Shown here in pieces: positions 1-6,351 of a stretch of 10,820 nt of DNA; position 1 is the stretch's first letter, and every line of letters begins with the position of its first letter. The position numbers were made by a program, and so were the translations under genes. Source of the DNA: Flavobacteriaceae bacterium (lineage in GTDB: Bacteria; Bacteroidota; Bacteroidia; Flavobacteriales; Flavobacteriaceae); NCBI GenBank assembly GCA_949507465.1, contig CATEMS010000098.1, forward strand, positions 1 to 10,820, in the 5' to 3' direction. The notes under the pieces were generated by a model. It worked only from the letters and a program-made list of their open reading frames with translations. It was not told the origin of the DNA and did no database searches.

Positions 1-37
1 CGATGATAGCTTTTACTCTTGATGCAATGTCTGACAT
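1..37 (-). CDS. acpP: acyl carrier protein, N-terminal fragment (gene continues beyond the left edge)
   Basis: Read on the minus strand from the ATG at 37, the first twelve codons give MSDIASRVKAII. This is the start typical of Bacteroidota acyl carrier protein (AcpP), the small acidic protein that carries growing fatty acyl chains on a phosphopantetheine arm in the cytoplasm. The phosphopantetheine serine lies outside the window. The gene diverges from purN; from general knowledge of flavobacteria, acpP is usually followed by fabF and rnc, which would lie to the left. The identification rests on only twelve residues plus the purN neighbour. Confidence 0.8.
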   Translation of the reverse strand, partial: MSDIASRVKAII

Positions 38-120
38 AATCTATGTTTTTAAATTTTAATTAAGCGGTAAAAATAAAATATTTTAACTTAAAACACTACT
101 TTAAAAAAAAAATCTATTAC

Positions 121-128
121 CAAATTTA
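121..128 (-). promoter_or_regulatory. putative -7 promoter box for acpP
   Basis: On the minus strand these bases read TAAATTTG, an exact match to the Bacteroidota -7 consensus TAnnTTTG. The start site would fall near 116-118, giving acpP a leader of about 80 bases. I see no TTTG at the -33 position, so this is a half-match only. Confidence 0.45.
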
Positions 129-160
129 TCATTTTTAATAGAAGTGTATCTCGATTGGCT

Positions 161-168
161 TACATTTG
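161..168 (+). promoter_or_regulatory. putative -7 promoter box for purN
   Basis: TACATTTG matches the TAnnTTTG consensus exactly. Transcription would begin near 171-173 and leave a leader of about 40 bases before the ATG at 214. This also argues against the in-frame upstream TTG at 166 as the start of purN, because that codon sits inside the box. No good -33 TTTG is visible. Confidence 0.5.
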
Positions 169-213
169 TCATATTTATTGACAACTACCACCGTGAACAC
201 CCAATTAAAACCT

Positions 214-795
214 ATGAAGAAGCGCGTTATAATATTTGCTTCAGGCAATGGCACAAATACACAAAATATCATAAAATATTTTGAAAACTCAAAGCGAGTA
301 GCGGTAGTTTGCGTACTGTCAAATAATAAAAATGCAATGGTGTTAGAACGCTCTGCAGCGCTTCACGTAGAAGCTTTAGCTTTTACAAAAGCTCAAATGC
401 TTTCTCCGCAGGGAGTACTCCGCATATTAAAAAACCGCAAACCAGATCTTATTGTGCTGGTGGGGTTTTTATTAAAATTTCCTGAAATTATCATAGACGC
501 CTTTCCAAATAAGGTTATAAATATACATCCAGCCCTTTTACCAAAATTTGGAGGTAAAGGAATGTATGGCAACCATGTTCATAAGGCGGTAGTGGCAAAC
601 AAAGAAACTCATAGCGGGATTACCATACACTATGTTGATAACCAATATGACAAAGGGGAAATTATATTTCAGAAAAAGACATTACTTGCCCCAAAAGACA
701 CCCCAAAAGATGTTGCTGTAAAAGTGCAATTTTTGGAGCATCAATGGCTGCCAAAGATTATTGAGCAAATTTTAATAAACCCAGATTCAACCTAA
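214..795 (+). CDS. purN: phosphoribosylglycinamide formyltransferase (GAR transformylase)
   Basis: This cytoplasmic enzyme transfers a formyl group from 10-formyltetrahydrofolate to GAR, the third step of purine synthesis. The 193-residue length is normal for PurN. Visible motifs are the N-terminal strand and phosphate loop FASGNGTN (8-15), the folate-side segment VLVGFLLKFP (81-90), INIHPALLP (102-110) with catalytic Asn103 and His105, and YDKG (145-148) with catalytic Asp146. The reading frame is open back to a TTG at 166, but the ATG at 214 puts the Rossmann strand right at the N-terminus as in the family. The extra 16 residues are low-complexity and overlap a promoter box. The gene is divergent from acpP and is followed after 5 bases by rnhA, so the two are probably cotranscribed. 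Confidence 0.95.
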   Translation: MKKRVIIFASGNGTNTQNIIKYFENSKRVAVVCVLSNNKNAMVLERSAALHVEALAFTKAQMLSPQGVLRILKNRKPDLIVLVGFLLKFPEIIIDAFPNKVINIHPALLPKFGGKGMYGNHVHKAVVANKETHSGITIHYVDNQYDKGEIIFQKKTLLAPKDTPKDVAVKVQFLEHQWLPKIIEQILINPDST

Positions 796-800
796 CTTAA

Positions 801-1442
801 ATGGCGAAAAAAAAACAAAAATACTATGTTGTTTGGTTTGGAAATCCAGCAGGAATATACCCTACATGGGAAGAATGCCAAAGAGCTATAAAAGGGGTCT
901 CTGGAGCTCAGTACATGAGTTTTGAATCTTTACCTTCTGCCCAAATAGCCTTCCATAAAAACTATCAAGATTACAAAGGTAAAACAACAGGAAAAAGCAA
1001 AGCCCTTACCCGCTCTCAAAAGGATACTTATGGCCAACCAAATTTGTACTCTATTGCCGTAGATGCCGCATGTAGTGGAAATCCAGGGCTTATGGAATAC
1101 CGCGGGGTAGACACACAAACACTAAAACAATTGTTTTTACAAGGACCGTTTGATCATGCTACAAACAATGTAGGCGAGTTCTTGGCTTTGGTTCATGGCC
1201 TGGCGTTTCTTAAAAAATCTAAAAGCGATCGTATCATTTATTCAGACTCTAGAATTGCAATGGGTTGGGTAAAGAAAAAGAAATGCAACACCAAATTAAA
1301 AAAAACCAAAAACAACCAAGTCATCTTTGAGCTTATATCAAGGGCTGAACTTTGGTTGAAAAATAATTCCTACACTACATCTATCGTTAAATGGGAAACC
1401 AAAGCCTGGGGAGAAATCCCTGCAGACTTTGGCAGAAAATGA
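801..1442 (+). CDS. rnhA: viroplasmin-family ribonuclease H (RNA:DNA-hybrid-binding domain plus RNase HI domain)
   Basis: Predicted to cut the RNA strand of RNA:DNA hybrids, for example R-loops and primers. Residues about 6-52 (KYYVVWFGNPAGIYPTWEEC onward) match the viroplasmin or hybrid-binding domain found at the N-terminus of eukaryotic RNase H1 and many Bacteroidota enzymes. A lysine-rich linker (about 58-75) leads to the catalytic domain. The four acidic residues of the DEDD set can be placed by eye: Asp88 in VDAACSGNPG, Glu126 in NNVGEF, Asp149 in YSDS and Asp209 in PADFGRK near the C-terminus. The 213-residue length suits the two-domain form. The gene lies 5 bases after purN, so it is likely translated from the same message. 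No terminator is obvious after it; the 134-base gap to the next gene is AT-rich, with only near-matches to a -7 box (for example TAAATTTA at 1544-1551). Confidence 0.92.
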   Translation: MAKKKQKYYVVWFGNPAGIYPTWEECQRAIKGVSGAQYMSFESLPSAQIAFHKNYQDYKGKTTGKSKALTRSQKDTYGQPNLYSIAVDAACSGNPGLMEYRGVDTQTLKQLFLQGPFDHATNNVGEFLALVHGLAFLKKSKSDRIIYSDSRIAMGWVKKKKCNTKLKKTKNNQVIFELISRAELWLKNNSYTTSIVKWETKAWGEIPADFGRK

Positions 1443-1576
1443 GACAGCACCCACCTGTTTTGAGTTATTTTATATCAAAATTTTAGTATTTAAATTATGT
1501 TTTAGACTGTTTGATAAAACTTCTTTTTTCTGATTTAATTGATTAAATTTACAGCTTAATTATTGGCAATAGTTGT

Positions 1577-2500
1577 ATGAGTAAACTAGTTATTGTAGGA
1601 ACTGTGGCTTTTGACGCCATTGAAACTCCATTTGGAAAAACCGACAAAATTTTAGGAGGTGCTGCAACCTATATTGGGCTCTCAAGCGCCCAATTTGATA
1701 TAGATCCGGCTATTGTATCTGTGGTGGGGGGAGATTTCTTGCAATCTGATATCCAGATGTTAGAGCGCAAAGGCATCAATACCCAAGGCCTTGAAATTGT
1801 CAAGGATGGAAAAACTTTTTTTTGGAGCGGGAAGTACCACAACGACATGAATTCAAGAGACACGCTAACTACAGAGCTCAATGTGCTAGAGACATTTACC
1901 CCAGTGGTACCTCAGGATTATAAAGATGCAGAGGTGGTCATGTTAGGAAATTTACACCCTATGGTACAGATGAGTGTTATAGAGCAAATGAATGATCCAA
2001 AAATGGTTGTTTTAGATACCATGAATTTTTGGATGGATATAGCCTTAGAAGATCTCAAAAAAGTCATCTCTAGGGTGGATGTTATTACCATTAATGACGA
2101 AGAGGCAAGACAATTGTCTGGAGCATATTCTCTGGTAAATGCCTCAAAAATAATCATGGAAATGGGCCCTAAGTATGTGGTCATTAAAAAAGGAGAGCAC
2201 GGCGCTTTAATTTTTTATAAACAGCAGATGTTTTATGCCCCAGCAATGCCTCTCTCTGAGGTGTTTGACCCAACGGGTGCTGGAGATACTTTTGCAGGAG
2301 GTTTTACAGGATATTTGGCCAACTCTGGTGATTATAGTTTTGAGAGCATGAAAAGAGCCATTATTTATGGTTCTTGTTTGGCTTCTTTTTGTGTAGAGAA
2401 ATTTGGCACACAACGTATGGAACATCTAACCAAAAAAGAAATAGACTTGCGTTTACAAAAATTCAAGAGCTTGACGCAATACGATTTGGAATTAGCATAA
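1577..2500 (+). CDS. PfkB-family carbohydrate or nucleoside kinase (ribokinase superfamily)
   Basis: A 307-residue cytoplasmic kinase expected to move the ATP gamma-phosphate to a sugar or nucleoside hydroxyl. It opens with a beta strand, VIVGTVAFD (5-13). The substrate-side glycine motif GGAATYIGLSSAQF is at 27-40. VITINDEEA (169-177) and VIKKGEHGA (202-210) match the nucleotide-side strands of the fold. The PfkB signature DPTGAGDTFAGGF (231-243) carries the GAGD anion hole with catalytic base Asp237. Substrate cannot be read from sequence: ribose, adenosine and other sugars are all possible. It sits between purN-rnhA and a PurF-like gene on the same strand, which suggests but does not prove a nucleotide-related role. 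An intrinsic terminator follows directly, so it is probably transcribed separately from the PurF-like gene, or with partial read-through. Confidence 0.9.
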   Translation: MSKLVIVGTVAFDAIETPFGKTDKILGGAATYIGLSSAQFDIDPAIVSVVGGDFLQSDIQMLERKGINTQGLEIVKDGKTFFWSGKYHNDMNSRDTLTTELNVLETFTPVVPQDYKDAEVVMLGNLHPMVQMSVIEQMNDPKMVVLDTMNFWMDIALEDLKKVISRVDVITINDEEARQLSGAYSLVNASKIIMEMGPKYVVIKKGEHGALIFYKQQMFYAPAMPLSEVFDPTGAGDTFAGGFTGYLANSGDYSFESMKRAIIYGSCLASFCVEKFGTQRMEHLTKKEIDLRLQKFKSLTQYDLELA

Positions 2501-2506
2501 CAACAC

Positions 2507-2532
2507 GTCCCAATATTTTTTGGGACTTTTTT
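2507..2532 (+). terminator. intrinsic terminator after the PfkB kinase gene
   Basis: A 7-base perfect stem (GTCCCAA, 2507-2513, with TTGGGAC, 2520-2526) encloses a 6-base loop and is followed by six T residues. It begins 6 bases after the kinase stop codon. On the minus strand no T-run of note follows, so it acts mainly on plus-strand transcription. Confidence 0.88.
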
Positions 2533-2584
2533 ATATACAATTATTAATTATTAATACAACTCCCTTATTGTTCGGGAAACCAAT

Positions 2585-4483
2585 ATGAGTGACGCTTTAA
2601 AACATGAATGTGGTATTGCCATGGTTAGACTTTTAAAACCCTTGGCTTTTTACAAAAAGAAATATGGTACCGCTTTTTACGGAGTGAATAAAATGTACTT
2701 AATGATGGAGAAACAGCACAATCGTGGTCAAGACGGTGCTGGATTTGCAAGCATTAAATTAGACCCAACCCCAGGAGAGCGATACATTAGTAGAGTAAGG
2801 TCTAACAAATCACAACCCATACAGGATATTTTTGCACAAATAAACAATCGCATCAATGCAGAATTTGATAAAAACCCTAGTATCAAAGAGGATATTGCTG
2901 CTCAAAAGAGACAAATTCCTTACATAGGGGAACTAATGTTGGGACATGTGCGTTATGGAACCTTTGGTGGGAATAGTGTAGAGACGGTACATCCCTTTTT
3001 AAGACAAAATAATTGGATGCATCGCAATCTTATCATTGCCGGAAACTTTAACATGACCAATACCACAGAGTTATTCCAGAATTTAATTGATCTTGGAATG
3101 CACCCTAAAGAAAAAGCAGACACCATTACAATTCTAGAAAATATTGGTCATTTCTTAGATCAAGGAGTTGCCAGGTTGTATAAAAAAGCAAAGAAGAAAG
3201 GACTCTCTAAAAAGAATGCATCTGCTCATATTATAGAGCATCTCAATATTGAGAAAATACTAAAAAAATCTGCAAAAAATTGGGATGGTGGTTATGCCAT
3301 GGCAGGACTACTGGGACATGGAGATGCATTTGTGTTTCGTGACCCAGCAGGCATACGCCCAGCCTACTATTACAAAGATGATGAGGTGGTAGTTGTAGCC
3401 AGTGAGCGCCCTGTGATACAAACTGTTTTTAATGTTGCTTTTAGTGCTGTAAAAGAAATCGAGCCAGGTAATGCCTTAATCCTAAAAAAGAATGGGAGTA
3501 TGAGTATTTCAGAAATACTATCTCCACTGCCCAGAAAAAGTTGTTCTTTTGAGCGCATTTATTTCTCGCGAGGGAGTGATGCCGAAATTTACCAAGAGCG
3601 CAAAGAGCTTGGCAGATTAATAATGCCTAAGGTACTCTCTGCCATTGATCATGATACAGAGAACAGTGTATTTTCTTTTATACCAAATACCGCAGAGACT
3701 TCTTTTTATGGAATGTTGGATGCGGCACAAAATGAACTCAACAAACAAAAAAATGAGGCTATTTTAAAAGAGGCAAAAAATCTTACACCAGAGCGCCTAA
3801 GTGAGATACAAGACCATAAAATACGGACTGAGAAAATAGCCATAAAAGATGTTAAATTGCGAACTTTCATCACCGATGATAGCAGTAGAGATGATTTGGT
3901 GGCACATGTATATGATGTTACTTATGGAGTTGTAAAACCAACAGATAATTTAGTAATTATTGATGATAGCATTGTAAGAGGAACCACTTTAAAGAAAAGT
4001 ATCCTGCGCATGTTAGATCGTCTGCAACCCAAACAAATTGTGGTTGTATCCTCTGCTCCTCAAATACGGTATCCAGATTGCTATGGAATTGATATGGCCA
4101 GGTTAGAAAAACTTATTGCTTTTAATGCTGCTATTGCCTTGCATAAAGACCGCGGTACAGATGCAATTATCGAGAAGATTTATCATAAATGTAAAAAACA
4201 ACTTGAGCTAGAGGACGCAGAGGTGATTAATCATGTTAAAGATTTATACGCACCTTTTACAGATGAGCAGATATCTGATAAAATTGCTCAGCTTATCACA
4301 CAAGAGAGTATTTCGACCAAGGTAAAATTGATATTTCAGTCTGTTGATGATCTGCATAAAGCCTGTCCTAAAAATCTTGGAGATTGGTATTTTACAGGAG
4401 ATTATCCCACCAATGGGGGTAATAGAGTAGTCAATAGAGCATTTATAAATTTCTTTGAAGGGAATCCAGATAGAGCCTATTAA
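2585..4483 (+). CDS. PurF-like amidophosphoribosyltransferase, long divergent form
   Basis: This has the two-domain plan of glutamine PRPP amidotransferase (PurF, first step of purine synthesis): an N-terminal Ntn glutaminase followed by a phosphoribosyltransferase domain. Cys9, after Glu8, would become the N-terminal nucleophile once an 8-residue propeptide is removed, as in Bacillus PurF. Other family landmarks are NRGQDGAG (46-53), GHVRYGT (120-126), FRDPAGIRP (251-259), RTFI (426-429) and the PRPP loop IIDDSIVRGTT (458-468). At 632 residues it is well over 100 longer than usual PurF, with extra helical segments near 80-110, 195-230, 380-420 and 530-590. By eye the oxyanion glycine is Phe155, the KLN loop is replaced (442-444), and two iron-sulfur cysteines near the C-terminus are missing. 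It is often annotated purF by homology; a canonical PurF may exist elsewhere in the genome. The exact reaction is uncertain. It follows a terminator, so it probably has its own promoter in the AT-rich 52-base gap, where I find no clear box. Confidence 0.88.
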   Translation: MSDALKHECGIAMVRLLKPLAFYKKKYGTAFYGVNKMYLMMEKQHNRGQDGAGFASIKLDPTPGERYISRVRSNKSQPIQDIFAQINNRINAEFDKNPSIKEDIAAQKRQIPYIGELMLGHVRYGTFGGNSVETVHPFLRQNNWMHRNLIIAGNFNMTNTTELFQNLIDLGMHPKEKADTITILENIGHFLDQGVARLYKKAKKKGLSKKNASAHIIEHLNIEKILKKSAKNWDGGYAMAGLLGHGDAFVFRDPAGIRPAYYYKDDEVVVVASERPVIQTVFNVAFSAVKEIEPGNALILKKNGSMSISEILSPLPRKSCSFERIYFSRGSDAEIYQERKELGRLIMPKVLSAIDHDTENSVFSFIPNTAETSFYGMLDAAQNELNKQKNEAILKEAKNLTPERLSEIQDHKIRTEKIAIKDVKLRTFITDDSSRDDLVAHVYDVTYGVVKPTDNLVIIDDSIVRGTTLKKSILRMLDRLQPKQIVVVSSAPQIRYPDCYGIDMARLEKLIAFNAAIALHKDRGTDAIIEKIYHKCKKQLELEDAEVINHVKDLYAPFTDEQISDKIAQLITQESISTKVKLIFQSVDDLHKACPKNLGDWYFTGDYPTNGGNRVVNRAFINFFEGNPDRAY

Positions 4484-4513
4484 TTCTTAATTGGCAACAA
4501 TGATGTAATTTGT

Positions 4514-4537
4514 AAGTCGTTTATCGGCTTTATTTTT
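4514..4537 (+). terminator. possible intrinsic terminator after the PurF-like gene
   Basis: AAGTCG (4514-4519) can pair with CGGCTT (4525-4530), with one G-U pair, around a 5-base loop. TATTTTT follows. It lies 30 bases after the stop codon. The stem is short, so strength is uncertain. Confidence 0.5.
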
Positions 4538-4643
4538 CACTTTATCCAAAACCTTTAGAAGTTCCTTTTTTAGGATAAAAATAATGATACATTTGAGCTA
4601 TACCATAACATAAGTAGGTTAAGTTCATGGTAAAATTTGGGGC

Positions 4644-4676
4644 AAAAAAAGGTAAACAACTTGTTTGCCTTTTTTT
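4644..4676. terminator. bidirectional intrinsic terminator between convergent genes
   Basis: GGTAAAC (4651-4657) and GTTTGCC (4663-4669) pair with one G-U around the loop AACTT. Seven A residues precede the stem and seven T residues follow it, so each strand has a stem followed by a T-run. It can end plus-strand transcripts and, 30 bases past the tdh stop codon, minus-strand tdh transcripts. The rest of the 4484-4705 spacer holds the weaker terminator at 4514 and an isolated -7-like box (4588-4595). Confidence 0.85.
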
Positions 4677-4705
4677 ATGCGCTATACTTTTTTTGGGAAT
4701 TTCTC

Positions 4706-5647
4706 TTACTTGCTTAAGTTCTCTATCATGATTTTGGTCAATGTATCAAGATCAATACGGTGCTCCCACCCCCAATCTTTTCTTGCCTGAGAATCATCAA
4801 TACTTGCAGGCCAAGAATCTGCAATTACTTGTCTAAAATCTGGTTGATAGGCAATGGTAAAATCCGGGATGTGTTTTTGTATGCTAACAGCTAGCTCTTG
4901 AGGAGTAAAACTGAGTGCTGCCAGATTGTATGCGTTTCGAATTTTTATTTTCTGTGATGGGGCAAGCATGATATTAACTGTTGCGTCAATGGCATCATCC
5001 ATAAACATCATAGGCAATGCAGTTTGAGCCGATAAAAAACAGGTGTATTTATTTTCTTTTAAAGCCTCATGAAAGATTTCTATGGCATAGTCTGTGGTAC
5101 CTCCGCCGGGAGGTGTTTTGTAACTAATTAATCCAGGATATCTAATACTACGCACGTCTACTCCATAACGCTTGTGATAATACTCACACCACCGCTCTCC
5201 AGTTTGTTTGCTTATTCCATAGACTGTTGTAGGTTCCATTATGGTGTGTTGAGGGGTGTTTGTTTTGGGCGTAGTAGGACCAAAAACGGCAATACTAGAG
5301 GGCCAAAATATTCTTTCAATCTTTTTGTCTTTGGCTAGGTTTAGCACATTAAACAAAGAGCTCATGTTTAAATCCCACCCTTTGGCAGGAAACTTTTCTG
5401 CGGTTGCACTTAACATGGCAGCCATTAGATACACATCTGCTATGTTATACTTTTTGACTGCTTTTTCTGTAGCCTTGCCGTCCATGGCGTCAAGAATTTC
5501 GAAAGGACCACTCTCCATAACAAGGGCGTTAGCTTCTCGTAGATCACTGGCAATTACATTTTGATTTCCATACCTGTTTCTTAGAGACATGGTAAGTTCG
5601 TTTCCAATTTGTCCAGAAGCGCCAATGATTAAAATTCTTTTTTCCAT
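4706..5647 (-). CDS. tdh: L-threonine 3-dehydrogenase, short-chain-dehydrogenase/epimerase type
   Basis: Predicted to oxidise L-threonine with NAD to 2-amino-3-oxobutyrate, which Kbl would convert to glycine and acetyl-CoA (kbl is not in this window). The protein is an extended SDR and not the zinc-dependent TDH. It shows the NAD loop GASGQIG (9-15), the active-site serine region WPSSIAVFG (115-123), and catalytic Tyr143 and Lys147 in YGISK. The segment GLISYKTPPGGGTTDYA (172-188) is, to my knowledge, characteristic of the SDR-type threonine dehydrogenases described from Flavobacterium and Cytophaga. The length of 313 residues fits those enzymes. The ATG at 5647 was chosen because it places the Rossmann strand at residues 4-9; an in-frame ATG at 5683 would add 12 unrelated residues across a promoter-like box. 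Six consecutive C residues lie in the leader just before the start. The gene is divergent from the lipoprotein gene. Confidence 0.85.
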   Translation of the reverse strand: MEKRILIIGASGQIGNELTMSLRNRYGNQNVIASDLREANALVMESGPFEILDAMDGKATEKAVKKYNIADVYLMAAMLSATAEKFPAKGWDLNMSSLFNVLNLAKDKKIERIFWPSSIAVFGPTTPKTNTPQHTIMEPTTVYGISKQTGERWCEYYHKRYGVDVRSIRYPGLISYKTPPGGGTTDYAIEIFHEALKENKYTCFLSAQTALPMMFMDDAIDATVNIMLAPSQKIKIRNAYNLAALSFTPQELAVSIQKHIPDFTIAYQPDFRQVIADSWPASIDDSQARKDWGWEHRIDLDTLTKIMIENLSK

Positions 5648-5671
5648 ACTAAGGGGGGTGTGTTTTTCATG

Positions 5672-5679
5672 TAAATATA
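5672..5679 (-). promoter_or_regulatory. possible -7 promoter box for tdh
   Basis: The minus strand reads TATATTTA, one base off TAnnTTTG. The start site would be near 5667-5669, giving a leader of about 20 bases to the ATG at 5647. No correctly spaced TTTG is seen upstream. Confidence 0.3.
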
Positions 5680-5734
5680 GCATTATTTACTACTATAAAA
5701 GCCCCTTACAAATAGCCATTTTACCGAGAAAAGG

Positions 5735-5742
5735 TATATTTG
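5735..5742 (+). promoter_or_regulatory. putative -7 promoter box for the lipoprotein gene
   Basis: TATATTTG matches TAnnTTTG exactly and lies 18 bases before the ATG at 5761, so the leader would be only about 13-16 bases. The -33 element is not recognisable. Confidence 0.5.
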
Positions 5743-5760
5743 TTTTAATTACATTGTTTT

Positions 5761-6345
5761 ATGAAACATGCATTTAACTTTTTTCTCAGCACCTGCCTAT
5801 TGATTGTAGTTTTGAGTTGCACAGAAAATAGGCACTCAACCTCTCAAACCACTCCATTACAAATTTCAGACACCCTGTTATTTGGTTGGCAAGATGCTAG
5901 GCTGCCAGAGTTTTCAAAGAGTTCAGAGAATTACATATCGCAATGGCCTGTTTTTGAAGATCTTATGACTGAAGTTCTGGCCATAAATCAAGCAAGTTTA
6001 AAAACAATTCAACAACGCAGTCACAGCCTTGTTTCTAGGATGGACTCGCTCGCTAAAAACATTCCAGATACCTTAAACACTCAACCTATTTATGCCAGGA
6101 TTGTTGTAACCAAGACAAGAGCAGCACTTGTAAAGCAAATAGCCAACAGAAGTAGATTAGATTCCTTGGCAATTGAGCAGGCTATTTCCCAGATGAATTT
6201 GGCAACTGCAAATTTAATCATCCAAATCAATGAAAAATTTGAAAAAGACACTCAAGATAACAGGGTAAAAAACAATGAGTTTCAAGAAAAACAAGTCCTT
6301 AAAAAGCGATTATATAGTGAGGATACATCTTCAGTATCTCAATAG
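5761..6345 (+). CDS. predicted lipoprotein of unknown function
   Basis: I do not recognise the family. Residues 1-19 form a type II signal peptide with a hydrophobic core and the lipobox VLSC, so Cys20 should be lipidated and the mature protein anchored to a membrane facing the periplasm or, less likely, the surface. There is no acidic cluster right after the cysteine of the kind reported for surface export in some Bacteroidota. The mature part (about 175 residues) starts with a Ser/Thr-rich linker (21-37), has one tryptophan-containing segment (FGWQDARLPEF, 41-51), and is then mostly amphipathic helix up to a charged C-terminal tail (160-194). It has no enzyme-like motif, so a structural or binding role is possible. 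It is divergent from tdh, and its stop codon is only 6 bases from that of the convergent downstream gene, leaving no room for a terminator of its own. Confidence 0.8.
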   Translation: MKHAFNFFLSTCLLIVVLSCTENRHSTSQTTPLQISDTLLFGWQDARLPEFSKSSENYISQWPVFEDLMTEVLAINQASLKTIQQRSHSLVSRMDSLAKNIPDTLNTQPIYARIVVTKTRAALVKQIANRSRLDSLAIEQAISQMNLATANLIIQINEKFEKDTQDNRVKNNEFQEKQVLKKRLYSEDTSSVSQ

Positions 6346-6351
6346 GTAATC

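Noticed and set aside
75..84. Palindrome AAAATATTTT in the acpP leader
   Set aside because: Short and made only of A and T in an AT-rich spacer, so not informative.
166..213. In-frame TTG at 166 as an extended purN start
   Set aside because: It adds 16 low-complexity residues, overlaps the -7 box TACATTTG, and moves the Rossmann strand away from the N-terminus where the family has it.
2542..2556. AT-only inverted repeat TATTAATTATTAATA before the PurF-like gene
   Set aside because: An AT-only 7+1+7 repeat is easily expected by chance in such AT-rich spacers; no regulator site or terminator can be argued from it.
5256..5564. A 102-codon plus-strand open frame inside tdh
   Set aside because: It is antisense to a well-supported dehydrogenase, has no recognisable domain and no promoter box, and is an expected by-product of the coding strand composition.
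5653..5658. Run of six G (six C on the tdh strand) as a phase-variation tract
   Set aside because: Too short for typical slipped-strand switching and located in the leader before the chosen start, where a length change would not shift the reading frame.
5648..5683. Upstream ATG at 5683 as the tdh start
   Set aside because: The extra 12 residues have no family counterpart and overlap a promoter-like box; the ATG at 5647 fits the fold.
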